A DNA stretch of 64,000 nt from Paraburkholderia sp. BL9I2N2 (GTDB lineage Bacteria > Pseudomonadota > Gammaproteobacteria > Burkholderiales > Burkholderiaceae). The notes beneath the pieces are model-generated. The model saw only the letters and a list, made by a program, of their open reading frames with translations. It made no database searches and was not told the origin of the DNA. Below are positions 53,759-62,807 of this stretch, piece by piece; positions within the stretch are counted from its first letter, which is position 1, and every line of letters starts with the position of its first letter. The stretch spans positions 2,976,001 through 3,040,000 of the forward strand of contig NZ_SMGP01000001.1 of assembly GCF_004339745.1 (NCBI RefSeq), read 5' to 3'. The translations under genes and the position numbers were made by a program.

Positions 53759-55168
53759 TCATTCGCGCACCGTGCCGCGCGCCGCGTCGTCGGCAACGTG
53801 CGCGTGACGGGCTTCTTCGCGCCATTGCTGACGCGAGCGAACCATTCGGCGCACCGCGAGCCGCGCCATCTTGACCCAACCCGAAGGCCGCGGGTCGGCC
53901 AGCATGCTGAGAGCGCGCGCGTAGTCGAGCGTGAGGCCGGGTGTCCACGCCATCGTCGCGGCTCGCTTGCGCACTTGCGCGGCGACCCACAGTTCGGGTG
54001 TCGAGATCACGCGCAGAAACGGCTGCCAGCCGCCGAGGTCGCCCCACACACGCGACGAGGCGCCCTCGATCGCCGCCTCCAGGGCGCGCGAGACACTGCT
54101 CGAACAGTTGCGATGCGTGAGGTTGTACGTCGTGTCCTGTCGATACGTGTCCCAGAAGCGGCGCAAGCGCACCGGATCGTAGTTGCGGATGCGCACCTGA
54201 ACCGTCGATGGACACCACGCTTTCGATTCGGTCGGGTAATCGGGCTGGAATAGCCCCGGCACGTCGTTCTCGCGCGTGGCGCGCAGAAGCCGCGCGAAGT
54301 CGTCGGGCGAACGATCGATCTCGACACCCGGATACAGGCTGATATAGACGCCCTCGGGCGATTCGAGCGCGGCATGGCCGGTCGATATCACGCCGTTGCG
54401 ATCCACCGCCGCGATATAGCGATCCACGATCAATTGCCGACGTGCTTCGCCCTTGGCCGAACCGACCGGCGTCCACACGTGCACGGTCAAAGCGGCTTCG
54501 TCGGCGGCGGGCGGGCCGTCCCATTCATGAGCAATCAGACGGCTCGCGGCGAGCGCGCTCGCCGCGGCGATGCCGGCATCCGCCGCGGAATTACTCGCGA
54601 CCACCGCGGGGTTCGTCGCGAGCCGCCGCACCCGCGCGCTCAGCAGGATCATGTTCCATCCGCCAAAGATCAGGCCGAGCCCGACACAGTACGGCACCGT
54701 GCCGACGTAGTGAGTCGGATAGGGTTGATAGAAGAAGATTGCCAGCGCGATTTCGACGGCGCCGCCGATCATCGCGAGCCGCCAAGTGCGAAAGCGGACC
54801 ACTTTGGCCGAGACGATCTGCAGGAGGCCATCCGCGAGAAAGAGCGTGCCGAAGATCATCGACAGAATGAAGTTGCCGTGCTGGTGACCGACCAGAATCA
54901 GCGCGGCCGCGGTGGTGAACCCGATGCCCTTCACATAGCGCAGCGTGCGTTGCCCGCCCATGCCGGTCCAGGCGACGGCCAGCGTGGCGAGGCCTTCGAG
55001 CAACAGCAACGAGACGAACGGGGTGATGGGAAAATAGAGCGCGCCATCGAGCGCGTCGCTGAACACGAACACGCCGAGCAGCACACTGATGCAACCGACG
55101 ATCCGCAACGATCGCCAGCGCGTGCGCAAATAATCGACGCCCAACAGAATCATGACCAGACGAACCAT
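53759..55168 (-). CDS. HdeD-like membrane domain fused to a permuted papain-like domain
   Basis: This 469-residue protein has six membrane helices in residues 24-180, resembling the HdeD/DUF308 acid-resistance family (ILVGHQHGNFILSMIFGTLF and similar blocks). The soluble C-terminal half has His265 in ISTGHAALES and Cys355 in THRNCSSSVSRALEAAI. His before Cys with an N-C-x-x motif fits permuted NlpC/P60 (YiiX/LRAT-like) hydrolases; this assignment is inference. The start at 55168 has GGAGGA about 7 nt upstream. Domain pairing is unusual; substrate unknown. Confidence 0.75.
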   Translation of the reverse strand: MVRLVMILLGVDYLRTRWRSLRIVGCISVLLGVFVFSDALDGALYFPITPFVSLLLLEGLATLAVAWTGMGGQRTLRYVKGIGFTTAAALILVGHQHGNFILSMIFGTLFLADGLLQIVSAKVVRFRTWRLAMIGGAVEIALAIFFYQPYPTHYVGTVPYCVGLGLIFGGWNMILLSARVRRLATNPAVVASNSAADAGIAAASALAASRLIAHEWDGPPAADEAALTVHVWTPVGSAKGEARRQLIVDRYIAAVDRNGVISTGHAALESPEGVYISLYPGVEIDRSPDDFARLLRATRENDVPGLFQPDYPTESKAWCPSTVQVRIRNYDPVRLRRFWDTYRQDTTYNLTHRNCSSSVSRALEAAIEGASSRVWGDLGGWQPFLRVISTPELWVAAQVRKRAATMAWTPGLTLDYARALSMLADPRPSGWVKMARLAVRRMVRSRQQWREEARHAHVADDAARGTVRE

Positions 55169-55345
55169 TGCGAGTCCTCCGTGACTGATGCCTTCTGCTG
55201 ATCGCCATCTTAACCATTTTCGCGGCGTGGGCGCGCAGCGGTTCAACGTGAACCACGAAGCGAAAGCGCACATTCGCCGCGCCTCGCTCAAGCGTCTTTG
55301 TGCCGCTCATGCCGATGCGCTTTCGCGCCCGATCGATCAGGCATG

Positions 55346-55383
55346 AAAAAGGCCGGCGCGGATAGACTTCAACGCGCCGGCCT
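55346..55383 (-). terminator. Terminator of rdgC
   Basis: A perfect 11-bp stem, AGGCCGGCGCG with CGCGCCGGCCT, has a 12-nt loop and five T's following on the minus strand. It lies 27 bp behind the rdgC stop. Confidence 0.9.
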
Positions 55384-55410
55384 GCAACGAACCAGAAAAC
55401 CAGAAGCTGC

Positions 55411-56337
55411 TTACGCCGCCCTGGCTTGCGGCATCGCTTCGCCGCCCTGCTCGCCGCCCAATGCGTCGAGCAGATCGCTTAGCATGCGGTCGAGTTCGGC
55501 GGTCATCAACGTGACGTCGGAGTCGAAGCGTTCGTCGTCGTTTTGCGCGGTGGGGTCGCTCGCTTCCTTCAGCACGTCGAGCGGCGCGATGCGCTTGATC
55601 GTCAGCGACGGTGTCAGCACGAACGACACGCGATCGTTCCACGTCATCGCGAGCCGCATGCATTGCTTGCCGGCTTCGATATGACGGCGCATATCTTCGG
55701 CATCCAAAGTATGTCCCACATAGCGCACGGTCGCGTTGCCTTCCGTGGGCGAGCGCAATTCGGTGTCCTGGTCGAGCGTGAAGCCGGCGGGACCAACGCC
55801 TGAGAGCAGCCATTCGGTCATGGCCGCGACCGGCGAGTGCGTGACGCGCACCGTGCCGAGCGGCAATTGATCGATCGACTTGACCAGCAGGCCGCGCACT
55901 TCATCGGCGACCGCTTGCGAAGCGGCGTCGATCACGAGCCAGCCGTTCTTGCAATCGATCCACACGCGCGTGTCGCGGCGAATGCTGAAGGCGCGCGGCA
56001 ACAGTTCGTCGGTGACCTGTTCCTTGAGTTCGCGCATCTGCTTGCGGCCGGGTTTGAAGCCTTGCTGATCCTCGAGTTCTAACGCGCGTTCCTTGGTCAC
56101 TTGCGTGACGACCGACGCCGGCAGCAGTTTCTTCTCGGCGCGAAACACCAGCAACATCTGGCCATTGAGCGAGTACACCAGCGAGTCGTTATCGCGCGGC
56201 GATGCCCAGCCATGGCTTTGCATCTCGACGCTGTTGCCGGGCGCGAACGCGTGCGGCGCGAGCCACTTCTGCATCTGTTCTGGGGTGACGGACCACGGAG
56301 CGGGAAGACGGTGAAGCTGAAGGTTTTTGAACCACAT
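55411..56337 (-). CDS. rdgC: Recombination-associated protein RdgC
   Basis: This 308-residue ring-forming DNA-binding protein is associated with the nucleoid and is thought to limit RecA action. The family start [15 protein letters not shown] is present, with [34 protein letters not shown] and [21 protein letters not shown]. Length is typical (about 300). It is a single gene ending at a strong terminator. Confidence 0.97.
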   Translation of the reverse strand: MWFKNLQLHRLPAPWSVTPEQMQKWLAPHAFAPGNSVEMQSHGWASPRDNDSLVYSLNGQMLLVFRAEKKLLPASVVTQVTKERALELEDQQGFKPGRKQMRELKEQVTDELLPRAFSIRRDTRVWIDCKNGWLVIDAASQAVADEVRGLLVKSIDQLPLGTVRVTHSPVAAMTEWLLSGVGPAGFTLDQDTELRSPTEGNATVRYVGHTLDAEDMRRHIEAGKQCMRLAMTWNDRVSFVLTPSLTIKRIAPLDVLKEASDPTAQNDDERFDSDVTLMTAELDRMLSDLLDALGGEQGGEAMPQARAA

Positions 56338-56555
56338 GGGCAGAGTCGTGTACGGGCAAAGCGCAGCATTCTATCTGACGATAGACGTCGCGCGGTCGGC
56401 CGGACGGACTCTGTTACTTCGTTCGCGCACTTCAGCACTGAACGGGTGATTTTCAAATACGGATAGAAAATCCTTTAAGCGACAGACCGATTATCAAACA
56501 CGGCCTTACGCTGGAGAATGCGCTTCATGCACTTCAACGCTCTCTGGAACGCGCC

Positions 56556-57104
56556 ATGTCGACCTCTTCCCTGTCCCGAATCGCCCGTCATCTGCTGCTC
56601 GCCGCGAGCCTCGCCGGCGCCTTGAGCGCCCACGCCGCAAGCGACGCCGACCTGCCCGTGCCGCACCACGTCGCGGTTGCGTCGAACTCGGCGCAAAGCG
56701 CTGAAGTCGTGCGGACCGCGCGCCGCTACGCCGCCTTCTGGAACACCGGCGACGAAGCCTACGCGAAGCTCGCGCTGTCGTCCGCCTTTGTCGACCGCAC
56801 CTTGCCGGATGGACGCCCGCAGGGTCCTGACGGTCCGCTGCAAGCGTCGAAGGATTTTCGCGCGGCGGTGCCCGACCTGCACGCGGAAATCGACGACCTC
56901 GTGGTGGCCGGCGACCGCGCCTCGGTTCACCTGCATTTCCGTGGTCACTTCACCGGGCAGTTCCAGAACCTCAAAGGCACCGGCCAGACCGTCGACTTCC
57001 AGGCCTTCGACCTGTATCGCGTGAAGGACGGCCGCATCGTCGAAAACTGGCATCTCGAAGACAATCTGACGCTGCTCAAACAGCTCGGCGCCATCAAGCA
57101 GTAA
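56556..57104 (+). CDS. Exported SnoaL/NTF2-like protein (ester cyclase type)
   Basis: This 182-residue protein has a Sec signal peptide (LLLAASLAGALSAHA, cleavage near residue 27) and a cone-shaped NTF2-like domain: RRYAAFWNTGDEAYAKL, FRAAVPDLHAEIDDLVVAGD, VHLHFRGHFTG and VDFQAFDLYRVKDGRIVENW. Relatives are polyketide cyclases or proteins of unknown activity; a periplasmic binding or isomerase role is possible. It is followed by a small hypothetical gene. Confidence 0.87.
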   Translation: MSTSSLSRIARHLLLAASLAGALSAHAASDADLPVPHHVAVASNSAQSAEVVRTARRYAAFWNTGDEAYAKLALSSAFVDRTLPDGRPQGPDGPLQASKDFRAAVPDLHAEIDDLVVAGDRASVHLHFRGHFTGQFQNLKGTGQTVDFQAFDLYRVKDGRIVENWHLEDNLTLLKQLGAIKQ

Positions 57105-57189
57105 TGGTTTAGCCGGATCCGTTTTGAACGCGCTTTACGTTGAAATCACCTAGACTTTTTGACAAGCACGTGACTAGACGGAGGCGGCC

Positions 57190-57510
57190 ATGGCCGATGA
57201 AACCGCACCCTGGCAAATGGTGGAATACGAGGGTTTCGAGATTCACGTAGCGCCGTTTCTGAAAAACCCGCCCAAGGAAGGGCACACGCCGACCGCGGCG
57301 AATAAACGCTACACGTATATCGGCTACGTTTGCCATCCGGGCGCGGATCCGGCCATTCCCGGCCACGCGGTGCCATTTCACCCCGACGGCGAAGAGAGCT
57401 TCGCCGGCGAAGACGAAGCCCTCTATGAAGGCATACACGTGGGACGCAGCATCGTGGAAGGCACGCACCCAGACCTGACGGTGTTGCCGCTGGTGACCGG
57501 CGGCGTGTGA
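57190..57510 (+). CDS. Conserved small hypothetical protein
   Basis: This 106-residue soluble, acidic protein is of unknown function, with WQMVEYEGFEIHVAPFLK at the start and RYTYIGYVCHPGADPAIPG in the middle. It has no membrane segment or signal. ACGGAGG lies about 7 nt ahead of the ATG, supporting translation. It lies 85 bp behind the SnoaL-like gene on the same strand. Confidence 0.75.
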   Translation: MADETAPWQMVEYEGFEIHVAPFLKNPPKEGHTPTAANKRYTYIGYVCHPGADPAIPGHAVPFHPDGEESFAGEDEALYEGIHVGRSIVEGTHPDLTVLPLVTGGV

Positions 57511-57536
57511 ATCTCTGGCTTGCGCTGATTTGCGCT

Positions 57537-58799
57537 TCAGTGAGCTGTCTGCACGCCCGACGTCGAGTCGTGCTTCGCCAGCAGGCGCAACGCCAGTTCC
57601 AGCATCCGCTGATTGGCGCGTGGGGGCGTGAACGTCTCGACCTTTTGCAGCGCGGCTTGCGCGAGACTCCGGCGTAGCTCGGTGTCCGTCAGCAGGCGCT
57701 CGATGGCAAGCGCCATTGCGTCCACGTCGCCGACCGGCACCAGCAGGCCGGCCTTGCCACCTTCCAGCATATCTCGCGGACCGGTCGGGCAATCCGCCGA
57801 CAGCACCGGCGTGCCGAGCGCCATCGCCTCGCCGAGCACCACGGCGCAACCCTCGTAGCGGCTGCTCAAGACGAGCATTTCTGCCTGCCGGATATAGGGC
57901 AGCGGATTGGCACAGAAGCCAAGAAACTGGACCGATGCACCGATCCCCAATGTGTCGGCGAGTTGCTCGAGCTCGCGCCGGTCCCGCCCCTCGCCGATCA
58001 GGACGAGCGCCGCCTCGCAGCGGCCGCGCTCGCGTAGTTGGGCGTAGGCTCGCAGCAAGGTCTTGTGGTCCTTCTGACCTTCGTCCAGACGCGCCACGGA
58101 AACGATGAATGATTCAGCCGGACGCTTGATCTCCGCGCGCGCTGCGTGCCGCAGCGCGTCGACGTCGATCACATTCGGCAATTCGACGATGTCCATGTCC
58201 TGGCCGGCCGTCGAAAAGAGTTCGCGCGCCTCGTCCAGCATGGCAGGGATCAGCACGGTAATCGCCGAGTAACGCGCATAGTGCCTCACACGCCGGGCGA
58301 TGTACCGCTCGCTCTTGCCGCCGAGCCGAGCCGCGAGGCTGAAATGGTTCACACCGAACCAGGGCACATTGCAACTGCCCGCCATATGACGCAGCGAAAA
58401 ATCGAAATCGCAGACCAGATCGTGCTGCTTCGCGAGGCGCCGCATACGCAGCGCCGCCAGCGGCCGGATCACGCCGTAGGTCAACAGCTTGTGCAATAAC
58501 TTCTCGCCGGCCCCCAGCTTGCGCCGGCGGGCCGCCTGATGCAGCGCGTACATCCACTTCGACGAGGCGAGCACGTGGACGGGCACGTCATCGGGAATCG
58601 ACTGCGCGCGCCAGAACGCCAGGTCGTCGGTCGGGTAAGCCACCGACAGGCTCGGCGCGAACAGCCGCCGGTCGAGCGTCTTCAACCACGATAGCAACGC
58701 GGTCTCGGTGCCGCCTTTGCCGAAATCGTTGATATGAAACAGGATGCGCAGCGGGGTGCGGTCAGCTTCAATAGAGTGAGGGTTCACGTTCGTCATCAA
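57537..58799 (-). CDS. Glycosyltransferase family 4 (LPS-type)
   Basis: This 420-residue GT-B enzyme has the N-terminal HINDFGKGGTETALLSWL, where the Gly-rich loop faces the donor, a central VARLDEGQKDHKTLLRAYA at the start of the donor domain, VLIGEGRDR, and the E-x7-E region SSRYEGCAVVLGEAMALGTP. It is the last gene of a minus-strand run with an O-antigen ligase-like protein (2 bp gap) and a GT9 transferase, so a role in LPS core or O-antigen assembly is likely. Confidence 0.9.
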   Translation of the reverse strand: MMTNVNPHSIEADRTPLRILFHINDFGKGGTETALLSWLKTLDRRLFAPSLSVAYPTDDLAFWRAQSIPDDVPVHVLASSKWMYALHQAARRRKLGAGEKLLHKLLTYGVIRPLAALRMRRLAKQHDLVCDFDFSLRHMAGSCNVPWFGVNHFSLAARLGGKSERYIARRVRHYARYSAITVLIPAMLDEARELFSTAGQDMDIVELPNVIDVDALRHAARAEIKRPAESFIVSVARLDEGQKDHKTLLRAYAQLRERGRCEAALVLIGEGRDRRELEQLADTLGIGASVQFLGFCANPLPYIRQAEMLVLSSRYEGCAVVLGEAMALGTPVLSADCPTGPRDMLEGGKAGLLVPVGDVDAMALAIERLLTDTELRRSLAQAALQKVETFTPPRANQRMLELALRLLAKHDSTSGVQTAH

Positions 58800-58801
58800 G
58801 G

Positions 58802-60145
58802 TTATTCGCCCAACTCTGCTGTCGGCGCTTCGCGCCGCTGTTCACTGCGTGCCGCCGTGGATTGCCCACGTGCAGTCTCGGTCGACGTTCCGCCTGGCGC
58901 GCGAGCCTGTTCCGCGCAGCCCAGCAGCAGGCCCGCGAAAGCCCAGAATGCGAGCATGGTGGTCTGCCACATGAAATCGTCCGTCGTATTTTTCGCGATC
59001 ATGCCGGCCACTAGCGCAATGCCCGCGGCGCACAGCCAGGGCTTGACCCGCCGCAGCCGCCAGAAACGCGCGACGAGGCACAGCAACAGCACGGTCTGCA
59101 GCACCACGCCAATGAATCCCGTCTGCAGCCATGTGTTGATGAACAGGTTGTGCGCGTGCGTCAGCGCTTGTGGTTCGACCGCCAGCAAACTGGCCGGCAT
59201 TTCGCTGCGATAGACGATACCCGGCAGCGGCTTGCCGAAGCCCACGCCGACCCACGCATGACGCTCGGCCTCGCCGACATAAAACGCCCACAGCTTCGGA
59301 CGCGTGTCGGCCGATACCGTGTCGCCGATCGCGGACAGCGAGCCTGGCACATAGACCTGATGACCCTCGATCGCCAGATCGTGTAACTGCGTGGCAGGGG
59401 GCAGGGCCGCAGTGCGCAAGCGGGAACTGAGTTCGAGCGTGCCGACGCCGGCCGCGCCCACCACGGCGATGACCAGCAACGCCAGCGGCAGGCGCCGCCG
59501 GTACAGCGGGAACAGCGCGACCAGCAGCGTCGCGGCGGCCGCCGGCCAGAAGAACCGGTTGAGCGTGGCGAGGCCGATGAAGAGGCACAGCACGATACCG
59601 CTCGCGCCGATCACGCGCCACCGCGGCCGCAGCATGAAGCCCGCGAACAGCGCCATGGAAAATACCGCGAGCGTGCTGGTGTGGCCGACGCGGTTATAGA
59701 AATGCATGGGGAAGGTATTGGGGGTGGGCGGCTGCAAATGTCCCCAGTTGAGCGCGCTGATCACGGCGACGGCCACGCAGGCGATCCAGTTGACGGCCAC
59801 CACGGGCTCGGGCCGCCGCAGTTGCGTGCCGAATAGCCAGAAGCCCCAGAACGACACCAGCGGATAGAGCACTTCGTCGCACCAGGCGTGCAGACTGATC
59901 GACGGATACATGGACCACGCGACCGAGGCGAGGCTCCAGCCGGCCCAGCCCGCGATGGGCAGCGCCAGCGGCCAGTGCCGCAGCGAGGGCCGCTCCGGCG
60001 ACCAGGCCGCCGCCGCCACGCCGAGCGCCATCAGGGCGAGCGCATTGAAGACGATCGCCGTCATGTGGCCGAACATCACCACGAACAGAATGACCGGACA
60101 GGCAACCCAGAACACGCGCTCCACTCGCGCAGCCGTGTGAGTCAT
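58802..60145 (-). CDS. O-antigen ligase / Wzy-like polymerase family membrane protein
   Basis: This 447-residue protein has about eleven membrane helices and one large periplasmic loop (about residues 250-340) that contains GEAERHAWVGVGFGKPLPG and is followed by the Wzy_C motif LTHAHNLFINTWLQTGFIG. Such proteins join O-antigen to lipid A-core (WaaL) or polymerise repeat units. The ATG shares one base with the stop of the GT9 gene (TAATG), so the two are coupled. Start at 60145; the frame is open further without helices. Confidence 0.88.
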   Translation of the reverse strand: MTHTAARVERVFWVACPVILFVVMFGHMTAIVFNALALMALGVAAAAWSPERPSLRHWPLALPIAGWAGWSLASVAWSMYPSISLHAWCDEVLYPLVSFWGFWLFGTQLRRPEPVVAVNWIACVAVAVISALNWGHLQPPTPNTFPMHFYNRVGHTSTLAVFSMALFAGFMLRPRWRVIGASGIVLCLFIGLATLNRFFWPAAAATLLVALFPLYRRRLPLALLVIAVVGAAGVGTLELSSRLRTAALPPATQLHDLAIEGHQVYVPGSLSAIGDTVSADTRPKLWAFYVGEAERHAWVGVGFGKPLPGIVYRSEMPASLLAVEPQALTHAHNLFINTWLQTGFIGVVLQTVLLLCLVARFWRLRRVKPWLCAAGIALVAGMIAKNTTDDFMWQTTMLAFWAFAGLLLGCAEQARAPGGTSTETARGQSTAARSEQRREAPTAELGE

Positions 60146-61272
60146 TACACTTTCACCAGAACATTTTGCAATGCGTTGTATACCGACTCGACCGACAGCC
60201 GGCCCATACAGTCGGCATGGTCGCCGCGCCACGCGACGCAGGTCGTCTCGTTGCGATCACAGCGTCGCACCCATGCTACCTCGCGGCGGAAAATAAAAGG
60301 CTGATCGCGGCACGGCATATCGGCGATCGTAATCGGCACGAAGGGCACCTCGCGCCAATAGCGGCCCGCGCCGTGAATCAGCGCGTTGCCCGGCCCGAAC
60401 AGCGCGAGGGTGGGCACCCCAATCAGACGCCCCAGATGCGCGACGCCGGTATCGGGACAAACCACGGCTTGCGCGCCTGCAAACAGATGCCATAACTCGC
60501 CCAGACCGAGCCGCGCCGCCAGGTTCGGATGATGCGGGTCCGGGTCGATCGCGCGAATCAGTTCCGCTTCGCCTGGACCGCCGGTCCATACCGGCAGATA
60601 GCCGAGTGCTTCGACGCGTTGCGCAAGCTCGCGCCAACGCGCGTTGGGCCAGCGTTTGACGCTCGTGCTCGCGCCCGGATGCAGCACGACGTAAGGCTTG
60701 GTCAGCAGCGACGGTTCGGGCAGCGCCGCGTGTTGCGGCGGGCTCCAGTCGGCCGGGCGATAAGCGCGCGGCGGCGGCCCGTCGATCAGTTCAGTGGCGA
60801 GGTCGGCCCAGGCCGCCGCCGTGTCGGGATACGGCAGGCTACGGTTGAGCGGCCAGTTTTTCCAGGCCGGGCGGTCGCCCGCGTGTCCGATGATCCAGCG
60901 GCAGCCCGCGCCCAACGCGAGCCAGCTATGACGATTGTCGCCGAGCACCATGCCGAGGTCGTAAGGTCCGGAGAGCAAAACGTCGCGCACCGACTTCACA
61001 TCACGCGGATCGAACGGCAAGGCCGTGATGTCGAACGGCCGGCCGGCATACAGCGGCACGATCGCCTTCGGACAGGCGAGGACGATCTGCGACTGGGGGT
61101 ATTGCTCGCGCAGCTTGGCGAGCAACGGCGTGAGCAGCAGCGTGTCGCCCAGCAATAGATGATGCGCAATCAGGATACGGCGCGGGCGCCGTGGCTCGCG
61201 TCGCAATGGCTTGATCAGCAGTCGCGGGATAGCCCGCGCAAAAATACGAAGACGCCCGGCAAGCCGACTCAT
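60145..61272 (-). CDS. Glycosyltransferase family 9 (heptosyltransferase-like)
   Basis: This 375-residue GT9 enzyme is related to LPS heptosyltransferases. It has ILIAHHLLLGDTLLLTPLLA near the start, VVLHPGASTSVKRWPNARWRELA for ADP-sugar binding and CPDTGVAHLGRLIGVPTLALFGP in the C-terminal part. The start at 61272 is preferred on homology; GTG 61350 is an alternative, since no strong ribosome-binding site is seen at 61272. It is followed by the ligase-like gene in one unit. Confidence 0.88.
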   Translation of the reverse strand: MSRLAGRLRIFARAIPRLLIKPLRREPRRPRRILIAHHLLLGDTLLLTPLLAKLREQYPQSQIVLACPKAIVPLYAGRPFDITALPFDPRDVKSVRDVLLSGPYDLGMVLGDNRHSWLALGAGCRWIIGHAGDRPAWKNWPLNRSLPYPDTAAAWADLATELIDGPPPRAYRPADWSPPQHAALPEPSLLTKPYVVLHPGASTSVKRWPNARWRELAQRVEALGYLPVWTGGPGEAELIRAIDPDPHHPNLAARLGLGELWHLFAGAQAVVCPDTGVAHLGRLIGVPTLALFGPGNALIHGAGRYWREVPFVPITIADMPCRDQPFIFRREVAWVRRCDRNETTCVAWRGDHADCMGRLSVESVYNALQNVLVKV

Positions 61273-61532
61273 AGGCTCATCGGCGCGTGGGTTCCCGCCG
61301 CGATCTTGCTGTACGCCGATACCCGGCGTGAGGTCGCGTTCGCCATGCACAATCTCCAGCGGTATTCTTCCCGAAGGCCTCCAGTGCAGCGGCGACGGCC
61401 CCGTCGCGGCGGGCTGGCGCGGCTCGGGACGCGCCGCCTTTTTTGCCCGCCGCCTGTCCAGGCCGGCATGGAAAGCTCGATGAAATAAGTGGGTGTTCGG
61501 CTCGAGTTGAGTTCGAGCGTTGATAGCTTGAA

Positions 61533-61541
61533 ATTATAACA
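61533..61541 (-). promoter_or_regulatory. Extended -10 promoter of the GT9-ligase-GT4 unit
   Basis: The minus strand reads TGTTATAAT, an extended -10, with no clear -35. It lies about 260 bp ahead of the GT9 start in the gap behind the next glycosyltransferase gene and stands out by its AT content. Confidence 0.5.
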
Positions 61542-61619
61542 TGCGCCCCTGCCGCGGAACGACGCAAAACCGCGCCAGGCGGCCCGCCCGCCCCTTCTGT
61601 GACAAGGGCGTGGCGGTCT

Positions 61620-62696
61620 CTAACGCGCGGCGTCGATCTGCCGAGCCAGCGTCAACAGCGCGCTCACGTGAGCTGTCACGCTTGCGTCATAAAGCACCGC
61701 GTCGCGGGCGAGTTCCGGCGACGCGCGACGCGTGCCGTCGCGATGCGCGCGCACTGCCCGTTCGAGAGTGGCGCGCAGGTCGGCCAGGTCGTTCGGCGCG
61801 AACACGAATTTCGCATGCGGGGCGATCGCATCGCAGCAGCCAATGCTCGACGGGAAAATGACCGGCGTGCCGCACATCACCGATTCGATACCGACCAGCC
61901 CAAACGGCTCATACGTGGATGCGAGGATCGTGAAGTCCGCAGCCTGGTAACACTCCGCGAGTTCTTTCACATAGCCGATATAGCGCAGCCGCTCGGATGT
62001 GCGCGCGGGCGGCCGCCCGGCGACGGCCACCACCACGGGCAGCGAAGTGTCTCGCAATGCGGCCTCGATGAGCGGCAGACCCTTGCGCTCATGGCTGCTC
62101 GACGGGAACAGCAGGACGATCTCGTCGTCGGCGAAACCATATTTGTGACGCAAGGTGGAGCGCGTCGCGGCATCGGTCGGCGCGAAGCGCGCGCCGTCCA
62201 CGGGCGGATACAGCACGCGGATCTTCGCTTCGTCGACACCGTACAGTTCGCGCAGTTCGTCGTGCATCAACTGCGAATGCGCCACGACGACTTTCGAGCA
62301 TTCATACTGGCGGCGCTCGAGCGCAATCTGCCAGCGGTCCGAACGCTTGTGCGCGCGCCCCGTCGCCCGCAAGAAACCGAGATGCGTGCCGCCGCAGATC
62401 GCCATCTCGGACGAGTCGACACGGTTGCAGCCAATCAGCACATCGACGTGCGCCGCGTGCCGCGCCGCGCGCAAGCGCCATGAAAACCAGCGGTCGCGCA
62501 GTTTGCCCGGCAGGAACGAGACGTTGATGCGATGCGGCTCGACCAACTTGCATTCCGGCAGCGACGCGTCGAACCGACGCGCGAAGAAAGCCGGCTCCAC
62601 GCCGAGCGCGGCGAGGCCGCGCACCAGATCCATGGCGTAGCGCTCGAGACCGCCGCTGTGCTGCAAGGCGTTACTGGAGAGTCCAAGTTTCTTCAT
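61620..62696 (-). CDS. Glycosyltransferase family 4
   Basis: This 358-residue GT-B protein starts MKKLGLSSNALQHSGGLERYAMDLVRGLA, the Gly-Gly loop of the family given here only in part: HSGGLERYAMDL. It has VVAHSQLMHDELRELYGV, VLYPPVDGARF, the Ser-rich FPSSSHERKGL before the donor domain, and ASTYEPFGLVGIESVMCGTP with E-x7-E. It matches WaaG/RfaG-type LPS core transferases broadly; the sugar is unknown. It lies 112 bp behind msbA, with all LPS genes on the same strand. Confidence 0.9.
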   Translation of the reverse strand: MKKLGLSSNALQHSGGLERYAMDLVRGLAALGVEPAFFARRFDASLPECKLVEPHRINVSFLPGKLRDRWFSWRLRAARHAAHVDVLIGCNRVDSSEMAICGGTHLGFLRATGRAHKRSDRWQIALERRQYECSKVVVAHSQLMHDELRELYGVDEAKIRVLYPPVDGARFAPTDAATRSTLRHKYGFADDEIVLLFPSSSHERKGLPLIEAALRDTSLPVVVAVAGRPPARTSERLRYIGYVKELAECYQAADFTILASTYEPFGLVGIESVMCGTPVIFPSSIGCCDAIAPHAKFVFAPNDLADLRATLERAVRAHRDGTRRASPELARDAVLYDASVTAHVSALLTLARQIDAAR

Positions 62697-62807
62697 TCAG
62701 ACAGCGCGCGCCTGCGCCTCGTCAAATGTTAAGGGGGTCGGTCACGCGCGGTCCGGCTAGCGGACCGCGTGAAGGGAGAGCCGAATGGCGGATTGACGTG
62801 TCGTGCT

